From NCBI GenBank assembly GCA_020002185.1, contig CM034539.1:1296355-1360354 (forward strand): a DNA stretch of 64,000 nt, written 5' to 3'. The notes under the pieces were generated by a model. It was not told the origin of the DNA. It saw nothing but the letters and a program-made list of their open reading frames with translations, and did no database searches. A program made the translations under genes and the position numbers. Below, one piece after another: positions 24,088 through 39,000 of the stretch. The stretch comes from Paraescarpia echinospica (Eukaryota > Annelida > Polychaeta > Sabellida > Siboglinidae). Position 1 is the stretch's first letter; each line of letters opens with the position of its first letter.

Positions 24088-27000
24088 TTGGTGTTATGCA
24101 GCATCACCTATCTGATTGAATGGACCAAAACGTACATGTATCTCTGTGAAGTGTCAGTAAGATACGACTGTAAATAATTCACAATCATGACGCTTGTTGG
24201 TGTTATGTAGCATCACCTATCTGATTGAATGGACCAAAACGTACATGTATCTCTGTGAAGTGTCAGTAAGATACGACTTTAAATAATTCACAATCATGAC
24301 GCCTGTTGGTGTTATGCAGCATCACCTATCTGATTGAATGGACCAAAACGTACATGTATATCTGTGAAGTGTCGGTAAGATACGACTTTAAATAATTCAC
24401 AATCATGACGCTTGTTGGTGTTACGTAGCGTCACCTATCTGATTGAATGGACCAAAACGTACATGTATCTCTGTGAAGTGTCAGTAAGATACGACTTTAA
24501 ATAATTCACAATCATGACGTTTGTTGGTGTTATGTAGCATCACCTATCTGATTGAATGGACCAAAACGTACATGTATTTCTGTGAAGTGTCAGTAAGATA
24601 CGACTTTAAATAATTCACAATCATGACGCCTGTTGGTGTTATGCAGCATCACCTATCTGATTGAATGGACCAAAACGTACATGTATCTCTGTGAAGTGTC
24701 GGTAAGATACGACTTTAAATAATTCACAATCATGACCCTTGTTGGTGTTATGCAGCATCACCTATCTGATTGAATGGACCAAAACGTACATGTATCTCTG
24801 TGAAGTGTCAGTAAGATACGATTTTAAATAAATCACAATCATGACGCTTGTTGGTGTTATGTAGCGTCACCTATCTGATTGAATGGACCAAAACGTACAT
24901 GTATCTCTGTGAAGTGTCAGTAAGATACGACTTTAAATAATTCACAATCATGACGCTTGTTGGTGTTATGCAGCATCACCTATCTGATTGAATGGACCAA
25001 AACATACATGTATCTATGTGAAGTGTCAGTAAGATACGACTTTAAATAATTCACAATCATGACGCTTGTTGGTGTTATGTAGCGTCACCTATCTGATTGA
25101 ATGGACCAAAACGTACATGTATCTCTGTGAAGTGTCAGTAAGATACGACTTTAAATAATTCACAATCATGACGCTTGTTGGTGTTATGCAGCGTCACCTA
25201 TCTGATTGAATGGACCAAAACGTACATGTATCTCTGTGAAGTGTCAGTAAGATACGACTTTAAATAATTCACAATCATGACGCTTGTTGGTGTTATGTAG
25301 CGTCACCTATCTGATTGAATGGACCAAAACGTACATGTATCTCTGTGAAGAGTCAGTAAGATACGACTTTAAATAATTCACAATCATGACGCCTGTTGGT
25401 GTTATGCAGCATCACCTATCTGATTGAATGGACCAAAACGTACATGTATCTCTGTGAAGTGTCAGTAAGATACGACTTTAAATAATTCACAATCATGACC
25501 CTTGTTGGTGTTATGCAGCATCACCTATCTGATTGAATGGACCAAAACGTACATGTATCTCTGTGAAGTGTCCGTAAGATACGACTTTAAATAATTCACA
25601 ATCATGACGCTTGTTGGTGTTATGTAGCGTCACCTATCTGATTGAATGGACCAAAACGTACATGTATCTCTGTGAAGTGTCAGTAAGATACGACTTTAAA
25701 TAATTCACAATCATGACGCTTGTTGGTGTTATGCAGCATCACCTATCTGATTGAATGGACCAAAACATACATGTATCTATGTGAAGTGTCAGTAAGATAC
25801 GACATTAAAATAATTCACAATCATGACGCTTGTTGGGGTTATGTAGCGTCACCTATCTGATTGAATGGACCAAAACGTACATGTATCTCTGTGAAGTGTC
25901 AGTAAGATACGACTTTAAATAATTCACAATCATGACGCTTGTTGGTGTTATGCAGCGTCACCTATCTGATTGAATGGACCAAAACGTACATGTATCTCTA
26001 TGAAGTGTCAGTAAGATACGACTTTAAATAATTCACAATCATGACGCTTGTTGGTGTTATGTAGCGTCACCTATCTGATTGAATGGACCAAAACGTACAT
26101 GTATCTCTGTGAAGTGTCAGTAAGATACGACTTTAAATAATTCACAATCATGACGCCTGTTGGTGTTATGCAGCATCACCTATCTGATTGAATGGACCAA
26201 AACGTACATGTATCTCTGTGAAGTGTCAGTAAGATACGACTTTAAATAATTCACAATCATGACGCTTGTTGGTGTTATGTAGCATCACCTATCTGATTGA
26301 ATGGACCAAAACGTACATGTATCTCTGTGAAGTGTCAGTAAGATACGACTTTAAATAATTCACAATCATGACGCCTGTTGGTGTTATGCAGCATCACCTA
26401 TCTGATTGAATGGACCAAAACGTACATGTATCTCTGTGAAGTGTCGGTAAGATACGACTTTAAATAATTCACAATCATGACGCTTGTTGGTGTTACGTAG
26501 CGTCACCTATCTGATTGAATGGACCAAAACGTACATGTATCTCTGTGAAGTGTCAGTAAGATACGACTTTAAATAATTCACAATCATGACGCTTGTTGGT
26601 GTTATGTAGCATCACCTATCTGATTGAATGGACCAAAACGTACATGTATCTCTGTGAAGTGTCAGTAAGATACGACTTTAAATAATTCACAATCATGACG
26701 CCTGTTGGTGTTATGCAGCATCACCTATCTGATTGAATGGACCAAAACGTACATGTATCTCTGTGAAGTGTCGGTAAGATACGACTTTAAATAATTCACA
26801 ATCATGACCCTTATTGGTGTTATGCAGCATCACCTATCTGATTGAATGGACCAAAACGTACATGTATCTCTGTGAAGTGTCAGTAAGATACGATTTTAAA
26901 TAATTCACAATCATGACGCTTGTTGGTGTTATGTAGCGTCACCTATCTGATTGAATGGACCAAAACGTACATGTATCTCTGTGAAGTGTCAGTAAGATAC

Positions 27001-30000
27001 GACTTTAAATAATTCACAATCATGACGCTTGTTGGTGTTATGCAGCATCACCTATCTGATTGAATGGACCAAAACATACATGTATCTATGTGAAGTGTCA
27101 GTAAGATACGACTTTAAATAATTCACAATCATGACGCTTGTTGGTGTTATGTAGCGTCACCTATCTGATTGAATGGACCAAAACGTACATGTATCTCTGT
27201 GAAGTGTCAGTAAGATACGACTTTAAATAATTCACAATCATGACGCTTGTTGGTGTTATGCAGCGTCACCTATCTGATTGAATGGACCAAAACGTACATG
27301 TATCTCTATGAAGTGTCAATAAGATACGACTTTAAATAATTCACAATCATGACGCTTGTTGGTGTTATGTAGCGTCACCTATCTGATTGAATGGACCAAA
27401 ACGTACATGTATCTCTGTGAAGAGTCAGTAAGATACGACTTTAAATAATTCACAATCATGACGCCTGTTGGTGTTATGCAGCATCACCTATCTGATTGAA
27501 TGGACCAAAACGTACATGTACCTCTGTGAAGTGTCAGTAAGATACGACTTTAAATAATTCACAATCATGACGCTTGTTGGTGTTATGTAGCATCACCTAT
27601 CTGATTGAATGGACCAAAACTTACATGTATCTCTGTGAAGTGTCGGTAAGATACGACTTTAAATAATTCACAATCATGACGCTTGTTGGTGTTACGTAGC
27701 GTCACCTATCTGATTGAATGGACCAAAACGTACATGTATCTCTGTGAAGTGTCAGTAAGATACGACTTTAAATAATTCACAATCATGACGCTTGTTGGTG
27801 TTATGTAGCATCACCTATCTGATTGAATGGACCAAAACGTACATGTATCTCTGTGAAGTGTCAGTAAGATACGACTTTAAATAATTCACAATCATGACGC
27901 CTGTTGGTGTTATGCAGCATCACATATCTGATTGAATGGACCAAAACGTACATGTATCTCTGTGAAGTGTCAGTAAGATACGACTTTAAATAATTCACAA
28001 TCATGACGCTTGTTGGTGTTATGCAGCGTCACCTATCTGATTGAATGGACCAAAACGTACATGTATCTCTGTGAAGTGTCAGTAAGATACGACTTTAAAT
28101 AATTCACAATCATGACGCTTGTTGGTGCTATGTAGCGTCACCTATCTGATTGAATGGACCAAAACGTACATGTATCTCTGTGAAGTGTCAGTAAGATACG
28201 ACTTTAAATAATTCACAATCATGACGCTTGTTGGTGTTATGCAGCATCACCTATCTGATTGAATGGACCAAAACGTACATGTATCTCTGTGAAGTGTCAG
28301 TAAGATACGACTTTAAATAATTCACAATCATGACGCGTGTTGGTGTTATGTAGCGTCACCTATGTGATTGAATGGACCAAAACGTACATGTATCTTTGTG
28401 AAGTGTCAGTAAGATACGACTTTAAATAATTCACAATCATGACGCTTGTTGGTGTTATGTAGCGTCACCTATCTGATTGAATGGACCAAAACGTACAAGT
28501 ATCTCTGTGAAGTGTCAGTAAGATACGACTTTAAATAATTCACAATCATGAAGCTTGTTGGTGTTATGTAGCGTCACCTATCTGATTGAATGGACCAAAA
28601 CGTACATGTATCTCTGTGAAGTGTCAGTAAGATACGACTTTAAATAATTCACAATCATAACGCTTGTTGGTGTTATTCAGCATCACCTATCTGATTGAAT
28701 GGACCAAAACGTACATGTATCTCTGTGAAGTGTCAGTAAGATACGACTTTAAATAATTCACAACCATGACGCTTGTTGGTGTTATGTAGCATCACCTATC
28801 TGATTGAATGGACCAAAACGTACATGTATCTCTGTGAAGTGTCAGTAAGATACGACTTTAAATAATTCACAATCATGACGCTTGTTGGTGTTATGTAGCG
28901 TCACCTATCTGATTGAATGGACCAAAACGTACATGTATCTCTGTGAAGTGTCAGTAAGATACGACTTTAAATAATTCACAATCATGACGCTTGTTGGTGT
29001 TATGCAGCGTCACCTATCTGATTGAATGGACCAAAACGTACATGTATCTCTGTGAAGTGTCAGTAAGATACGACTTTAAATAATTCACAATCATGACGCT
29101 TGTTGGTGTTATGTAGCGTCACCTATCTGATTGAATGGACCAAAACGTACATGTATCTTTGTGAAGTGTCAGTAAGATACGACTTTAAATAATTCACAAT
29201 CATGACGCTTGTTGGTGTTATGCAGCATCACCTATCTGATTGAATGGACCAAAACGTACATGTATCTCTGTGAAGTGTCAGTAAGATACGACTTTAAATA
29301 ATTCACAATCATGACGCTTGTTGGTGTTATGTAGCGTCACCTATCTGATTGAATGGACCAAAACGTACATGTATCTCTGTGAAGTGTCAGTAAGATACGA
29401 CTTTAAATAATTCACAATCATGACGCTTGTTGGTGTTATGTAGCGTCACCTATCTGATTGAATGGACCAAAACGTACATGTATCTCTGTGAAATGTCAGT
29501 AAGATACGACTTTAAATAATTCACAATCATGAAGCTTGTTGGTGTTATGTAGCGTCACCTATCTGATTGAATTGACCAAAACGTACATGTATCTCTGTGA
29601 AGTGTCAGTAAGATACGACTTTAAATAATTCACAATCATGACGCTTGTTGGTGTTATGTAGCGTCACCTATCTGATTGAATGGACCAAAACGTACATGTA
29701 TCTCTGTGAAGTGTCAGTAAGATACGACTTTAAATAATTCACAATCATGAAGCTTGTTGGTGTTATGTAGCGTCACCTATCTGATTGAATGGACCAAAAC
29801 GTACATGTATCTCTGTGAAGGGTCAGTAAGATACGACTTTAAATAATTCACAATCATAACGCTTGTTGGTGTTATTCAGCATCACCTATCTGATTGAATG
29901 GACCAAAACGTACATGTATCTCTGTGAAGTGTCAGTAAGATACGACTTTAAATAATTCACAACCATGACGCTTGTTGGTGTTATGTAGCATCACCTATCT

Positions 30001-33000
30001 GATTGAATGGACCAAAACGTACATGTATCTCTGTGAAGTGTCAGTAAGATACGACTTTAAATAATTCACAATCATGACGCTTGTTGGTGTTATGTAGCGT
30101 CACCTATCTGATTGAATGGACCAAAACGTACATGTATCTCTGTGAAGTGTCAGTAAGATACGACTTTAAATAATTCACAATCATGACGCTTGTTGGTGTT
30201 ATGTAGCGTCACCTATCTGATTGAATGGACCAAAACGTACATGTATCTCTGTGAAGTGTCAGTAAGATACGACTTTAAATAATTCACAATCATGACGCCT
30301 GTTGGTGTTATGCAGCATCACCTATCTGATTGAATGGACCAAAACGTACATGTATCTCTGTGAAGTGTCGGTAAGATACGACTTTAAATAATTCACAATC
30401 ATGACGCTTGTTGGTGTTACGTAGCGTCACCTATCTGATTGAATGGACCAAAACGTACATGTATCTCTGTGAAGTGTCAGTAAGATACGACTTTAAATAA
30501 TTCACAATCATGACGCTTGTTGGTGTTATGTAGCGTCACCTATCTGATTGAATGGACCAAAACGTACATGTATCTCTGTGAAATGTCAGTAAGATACGAC
30601 TTTAAATAATTCACAATCATGAAGCTTGTTGGTGTTATGTAGCGTCACCTATCTGATTGAATTGACCAAAACGTACATGTATCTCTGTGAAGTGTCAGTA
30701 AGATACGACTTTAAATAATTCACAATCATGACGCTTGTTGGTGTTATGTAGCGTCACCTATCTGATTGAATGGACCAAAACGTACATGTATCTCTGTGAA
30801 GTGTCAGTAAGATACGACTTTAAATAATTCACAATCATGAAGCTTGTTGGTGTTATGTAGCGTCACCTATCTGATTGAATGGACCAAAACGTACATGTAT
30901 CTCTGTGAAGGGTCAGTAAGATACGACTTTAAATAATTCACAATCATAACGCTTGTTGGTGTTATTCAGCATCACCTATCTGATTGAATGGACCAAAACG
31001 TACATGTATCTCTGTGAAGTGTCAGTAAGATACGACTTTAAATAATTCACAACCATGACGCTTGCTGGTGTTATGTAGCATCACCTATCTGATTGAATGG
31101 ACCAAAACGTACATGTATCTCTGTGAAGTGTCAGTAAGATACGACTTTAAATAATTCACAATCATGACGCTTGTTGGTGTTATGTAGCGTCACCTATCTG
31201 ATTGAATGGACCAAAACGTACATGTATCTCTGCGAAGTGTCAGTAAGATACGACTTTAAATAATTCACAATCATGACGCTTGTTGGTGTTATGCAGCGTC
31301 ACCTATCTGATTGAATGGACCAAAACGTACATGTATCTCTGTGAAGTGTCAGTAAGATACGACTTTAAATAATTCACAATCATGACGCTTGCTGGTGTTA
31401 TGTAGCGTCACCTATCTGATTGAATGGACCAAAACGTACATGTATCTCTGTGAAGTGTCAGTAAGATACGACTTTAAATAATTCACAATCATGACGCTTG
31501 TTGGTGTTATGTAGCGTCACCTATCTGATTGAATGGACCAAAACGTACATGTATCTCTGTGAAGTGTCGGTAAGATACGACTATAAATAATTCACAATCA
31601 TGACGCTTGTTGGTGTTATGCAGCATCACCTATCTGATTGAATGGACGAAAACGTACATGTACCTCTGTGAAGTGTCAGTAAGATACGACTTTAAATAAT
31701 TCACAATCATGACGCTTGTTGCTGTTATGCAGCATCACTTATCTGATTGAATGGACCAAAACGTACATGTATCTCTGTGAAGTGTCGGTAAGATACGACT
31801 TTAAATAATTCACAATCATGACGCTTGTTGGTGTTACGTAGCGTCACCTATCTGATTGAATGGACCAAAACGTACATGTATCTCTGTGAAGTGTCAGTAA
31901 GATACGACTTTAAATAATTCACAATCATGACGCTTGTTGGTGTTATGTAGCATCACCTATCTGATTGAATGGACCAAAACGTACATGTATTTCTGTGAAG
32001 TGTCAGTAAGATACGACTTTAAATAATTCACAATCATGACGCCTGTTGGTGTTATGCAGCATCACCTATCTGATTGAATGGACCAAAACGTACATGTATC
32101 TCTGTGAAGTGTCGGTAAGATACGACTTTAAATAATTCACAATCATGACCCTTATTGGTGTTATGCAGCATCACCTATCTGATTGAATGGACCAAAACGT
32201 ACATGTATCTCTGTGAAGTGTCAGTAAGATACGATTTTAAATAATTCACAATCATGACGCTTGTTGGTGTTATGTAGCGTCACCTATCTGATTGAATGGA
32301 CCAAACGTAAGCATGTATCCGTTTCGTCAGTACATGACTTTAAATAATCACAACGCTGACGCTTGTTGGTGTTATGCAGCATCACCTATCTGATTGAATG
32401 GACTCGAAAAACATATACGCATCCGCCATACGACTTTCGTTAATCTACAACTATACGCTTGTTGGTGTTATGTAGCATCACTCTATCTGATTGAATACCC
32501 AAAACGTACATGCTGTATCTCTTCTGTGAAGCGTCAGTAAGATACGACTTTAAATAATTCACAACCCACGCTTGTTATATGTAGCGTCACCCATTCCATC
32601 ATCAACGTAAAACGTGCCATGTATCCCTCGTGAAGCAAGTCGGTAGATACGACTTTAAATAATTCACAATCATGACGCTTGTTGGTGTTATGTAGCGTCA
32701 CCTATCTGATTGAATGGACCAAAACGTACATGTATCTCTGTGAAGTGTCAGTAAGATATGACTTTAAATAATTCACAATCATGACGCTTGTTGGTGTTAT
32801 GCAGCATCACCTATCTGATTGAATGGACCAAAACGTACATGTATCTCTGTGAAGTGTCAGTAAGATACGACTTTAAATAATTCACAATCATGACGCTTGT
32901 TGGTGTTATGTAGCGTCACCCATCTGATTGTTCTAACGTTCCATGTATTTACGTCGGTGATACGACTTTAAATAATTCACAATCATGACGCTTGCGCAGC

Positions 33001-36000
33001 ATCACCTATCTGATTGAATGGATCGCCACGCCCCGAAGTGTCGGTAAGATACGACTTTAAATAATTCACAATCATGACGCTTGTTGGTGTTATGCACCAT
33101 CACCTATCTGATTGAATGGACCAAAACGTACATGTATCTCTGTGAAGTGTCGGTAAGATACGACTTTAAATAATTCACAATCATGACGCTTGTTGGTGTT
33201 ACGTAGCGTCACCTATCTGATTGAATGGACCAAAACGTACATGTATCTCTGTGAAGTGTCAATAAGATACGACTTTAAATAATTCACAATCATGACGCTT
33301 GTTGGTGTTATGTAGCATCACCTATCTGATTGAATGGACCAAAACGTACATGTATTTCTGTGAAGTGTCAGTAAGATACGACTTTAAATAATTCACAATC
33401 ATGACGACTGTTGGTGTTATGCAGCATCACCTATCTGATTGAATGGACCAAAACGTACATGTATCTCTGTGAAGTGTCGGTAAGATACGACTTTAAATAA
33501 TTCACAATCATGACCCTTATTGGTGTTATGCAGCATCACCTATCTGATTGAATGGACCAAAACGTACATGTATCTCTGTGAAGTGTCAGTAAGATACGAC
33601 TGTAAATAATTCACAATCATGACGCTTGTTGGTGTTATGTAGCATCACCTATCTGATTGAATGGACCAAAACGTACATGTATCTCTGTGAAGTGTCAGTA
33701 AGATACGACTTTAAATAATTCACAATCATGACGCTTGTTGGTGTTATGCAGCATCACTTATCTGATTGAATGGACCAAAACGTTCATGTATCTCTGTGAA
33801 GTGTCGGTAAGATACGACTTTAAATAATTCACAATCATGACGCTTGTTGGTGTTACGTAGCGTCACCTATCTGATTGAATGGACCAAAACGTACATGTAT
33901 CTCTGTGAAGTGTCAGTAAGATACGACTTTAAATAATTCACAATCATGACGCTTGTTGGTGTTATGTAGCATCACCTATCTGATTGAATGGACCAAAACG
34001 TACATGTATCTCTGTGAAGTGTCAGTAAGATACGACTTTAAATAATTCACAATCATGACGCCTGTTGGTGTTATGCAGCATCACATATCTGATTGAATGG
34101 ACCAAAACGTACATGTATCTCTGTGAAGTGTCAGTAAGATACGACTTTAAATAATTCACAATCATGACGCTTTTTGGTGTTATGTAGCGTCTCCTATCTG
34201 ATTGAATGGACCAAAACGTACATGTATCTCTGTGAAGTGTCGGTAAGATACGACTTTAAATAATTCACAATCATGACCCTTGTTGGTGTTATGCAGCATC
34301 ACCTATCTGATTGAATGGACCAAAACGTACATGTATCTCTGTGAAGTGTCAGTAAGATACGATTTTAAATAAATCACAATCATGACGCTTGTTGGTGTTA
34401 TGTAGCGTCAACTATCTGATTGAATGGACCAAAATGTACATGTATCTCTGTGAAGTGTCAGTAAGATACGACTTTAAATAATTCACAATCATGACGCTTG
34501 TTGGTGTTATGCAGCATCACCTATCTGATTGAATGGACCAAAACATACATGTATCTATGTGAAGTGTCAGTAAGATACGACTTTAAATAATTCACAATCA
34601 TGACGCTTGTTGGGGTTATGTAGCGTCACCTATCTGATTGAATGGACCAAACGTACATGTATCTCGTGAAGTGTCAGTAAGATACGACTTAAATAATTCA
34701 CAATCATGACGCTTGTTGGTGTTATGCGGTGCTGCCATTTTGGTCTTGATTTCTGAATTTGGACTCAAACGTACATGTATTCCTGTGAAGTGTCAGTAAG
34801 ATACGACGCCATCCAACCGGCGACGCTTTGTTGGTGTTGGTACAGCGCGTCACCATCTGATTGAATGGACCAAAACGTACATGTATCTCTGTGAAGTGTC
34901 AGTAGATGACTTTTGCTGAATTCTACTAATCACGTCCGCTTTGTTGGTGTTAATGCACCATCACCTATCTGATTGGAATGGACGAAAAACGTATATGCAT
35001 CTCTGTGAAGTGTCAGTAACGATAACGACTTTAACCAATAACCATGACGCTTGTTGGTGTTATGTAGCGTCACCTATCTGATTGAATGGACCAAAACGTA
35101 CATGTATCTCTGTGAAGTGTCAGTAAGATACGACTTTAAATAATTCACAATCATAAAGCTTGTTGGTGTTATGTAGCGTCACCTATCTGATTGAATGGAC
35201 CAAAACGTACATGTATCTCTGTGAAGTGTCAGTAAGATACGACTTTAAATAATTCACAATCATGACGCTTGTTGGTGTTATGTAGCATCACCTATCTGAT
35301 TGAATGGACCAAAACGTACATGTATCTCTGTGAAGTGCCAGTAAGATACGACTTTAAATAATTCACAATCATGACGCTTGTTGGTGTTATGCAGCATCAC
35401 CTATCTGATTGAATGGACCAAAACGTACATGTATCTCTGTGAAGTGTCGGTAAGATACGACTTTAATAATTCACAATCATGACGCTTGTTGGTGTTATGC
35501 AGCATCACCTATCTGATTGAATGGACCAAAACGTCATGTATCTCTGTGGAAGTTCATATCACGACTTTAAATATTCTCCACAACCATTTGCCGGTGTTAT
35601 GTAGCGTCACCTATCTGATTGAATGGACCAAAACGTACATGTATCTCTCGTGAAGTGTCATCAGTAAGATACGACTTTTAAATATCTACAATCATGACGC
35701 TTTGGTTGGTGTTATGTAGCGTCACCTATCTGATTGAATGGACCAAAACGTACATGTATCTCTGTGGCGTCGGTAAGATAAGACTTTTAAAATAATTCAC
35801 ACAATCATGACGCTTTATTGGTGTGTTATGTAGCGTCACCTATCTGATTGAATACACAAAACGTACATGTATCTCGTGAAGTGTCAGTAAGATACGATCT
35901 TTAAATAATTCACAATCATACGCTTGTTTGTGTTTATGCGCGGCGCATCACCTATCTGATTGAATGGACCAAAACGTTACCATGTATCTCTGTGAAGTGT

Positions 36001-39000
36001 CGGTAAGATACGACTTTAATCATTCACAATCATGACGCTTGTTGGTGTTATGCAGCATCACCTATCTGATTGAATGGACCAAAACGTACATGTATCTCTG
36101 TGAAGTGTCAGTAAGATACGACTTTAAATAATTCACAATCATGACGCTTGTTGGTGTTATGTAGCGTCACCTATCTGATTGAATGGACCAAAACGTACAT
36201 GTATCTCTGTGAAGTGTCAGTAAGATACGACTTTAAATAATTCACAATCATAAAGCTTGTTGGTGTTATGTAGCGTCACCTATCTGATTGAATGGACCAA
36301 AACGTACATGTATCTCTGTGAAGTGTCAGTAAGATACGACTTTAAATAATTCACAATCATGACGCTTGTTGGTGTTATGCAGCATCACCTATCTGATTGA
36401 ATGGACCAAAACGTACATGTATCTCTGTGAAGTGCCAGTAAGATACGACTTTAAATAATTCACAATCATGACGCTTGTTGGTGTTATGTAGCGTCACCTA
36501 TCTGATTGAATGGACCAAAACGTACATGTATCTCTGTGAAGTGTCGGTAAGATACGACTTTAAATAATTCACAATCATGACCCTTATTGGTGTTATGCAG
36601 CATCACCTATCTGATTGAATGGACCAAAACGTACATGTATCTCTGTGAAGTGTCAGTAAGATACGACTTTAAATAATTCACAATCATGACGCTTGTTGGT
36701 GTTATGTAGCGTCACCTATCTGATTGAATGGACCAAAACGTACATGTATCTCTGTGAAGTGTCAGTAAGATACGACTTTAAATAATTCACAATCATGACG
36801 CTTGTTGGTGTTATGTAGCGTCACCTATCTGATTGAATGGACCAAAACGTACATGTATCTCTGTGAAGTGTCGGTAAGATACGACTTTAAATAATTCACA
36901 ATCATGACGCTTGTTGGTGTTATGTAGCGTCACCTATCTGATTGAATGGACCAAAACGTACATGTATCTCTGTGAAGTGTCAGTAAGATACGACTTTAAA
37001 TAATTCACAATCATGACGCCTGTTGGTGTTATGCAGCATCACCTATCTGATTGAATGGACCAAAACGTACATGTATCTCTGTGAAGTATCGGTAAGATAC
37101 GACTTTAATCATTCACAATCATGACGCTTGTTGGTGTTATGCAGCATCACCTATCTGATTGAATGGACCAAAATGTACATGTATCTCTGTGAAGTGTCAG
37201 TAAGATACGACTTTAAATAATTCACAATCATGACGCTTGTTGGTGTTATGTAGCGTCACCTATCTGATTGAATGGACCAAAACGTACATGTATCTCTGTG
37301 AAGTGTCAGTAAGATACGACTTTAAATAATTCACAATCATGACGCTTGTTGGTGTTATGTAGCGTCACCTATCTGATTGAATGGACCAAAACGTACATGT
37401 ATCTCTGTGAAGTGTCAGTAAGATACGACTTTAAATAATTCACAATCATGACGCTTGTTGGTGTTATGTAGCATCACCTATCTGATTGAATGGACCAAAA
37501 CGTACATGTATCTCTGTGAAGTGCCAGTAAGATTCGACTTTAAATAATTCACAATCATGACGCTTGTTGGTGTTATGTAGCGTCACCTATCTGATTGAAT
37601 GGACCAAAACGTACATGTATCTCTGTGAAGTGTCGGTAAGATACGACTTAAAATAATTCACAATCATGACGCTTGTTGGTGTTATGCAGAGTCACCTATC
37701 TGATTGAATGGACCAAAACGTACATGTATCTCTGTGAAGTGTCAGTAAGATACGACTTTAAATAATTCACAATCATGACGCTTGTTGGTGTTATGCAGCA
37801 TCACCTATCTGATTGAATGGACCAAAATGTACATGTATCTCAGTGAAGTGTCGGTAAGATACGACTTTAAATAATTCACAATCATGACGCTTGTTGGTGT
37901 TATGTAGCGTCACCTATCTGATTGAATGGACCAAAACGTACATGTATCTCTGTGAAGTGTCAGTAAGATACGACTTTAAATAATTCACAATCATGACGCT
38001 TGTTGGTGTTATGTAGCGTCACCCATCTGATTGAATGAACCAAAACGTACATGTATCTCTGTGAAGTGTCAGTAAGATACGACTTTAAATAATTCACAAT
38101 CATGACGCTTGTTGGTGTTATGTAGCGTCACCTATCTGATTGAATGGACCAAAAAACGTACATGTATCTCTTGAAGTGTCAGTAAGATACGACTTTAAAC
38201 ACCACAATCATGACGCTTGTTGGTGTTAAAGTAAAGCGTCACTCCATCTGATTGAATGGACCAAACGTACATGTATCTCTTCTGTGAAGTGTCAGTAAGA
38301 TATGACTTCAAATAATTCCACAACGCTACGCCTGTTGGTGTTGGCAGCATCACCTATCTGATTGAAATGAATCAAAACGTACATGTATCTCTTCGAAGCG
38401 TCGCGCATACGACTTTAAATAATTCACAATCATGCATTTATGCCTTTGTTGGTGTTATGTAGCGTCTCCTATCTGATTGAATGGACCAAAACGTACATGT
38501 ATCTCTGAGAAGTGTCAGTAAGATACGACTTTAAATAATTCACAATCATGACGCTTTTTGGTGTTATGTAGCGTCTCCTATCTGATTGAATGGACCAAAA
38601 CGTACATGTATCTCTGTGAAGTGTCAGTAAGATACGACTTTAAATAATTCACAATCATGACGCTTGTTGGTGTTATGTAGCGTCTCCTATCTGATTGAAT
38701 GGACCAAAACGTACATGTATCTCTGTGAAGTGTCAGTAAGATACGACTTTAAATAATTCACAATCATGACGCTTGTTGGTGTTATGCAGCATCACCTATC
38801 TGATTGAATGGACCAAAATGTACATGTATCTCTGTGAAGTGTCAGTAAGATACGACTTTAAATAATTCACAATCATGACGCTTGTTGGTGTTATGTAGCA
38901 TCACCTATCTGATTGAATGGACCAAAACGTACATGTATCTCTGTGAAGTGCCAGTAAGATACGACTTTAAATAATTCACAATCATGACGCTTGTTGGTGT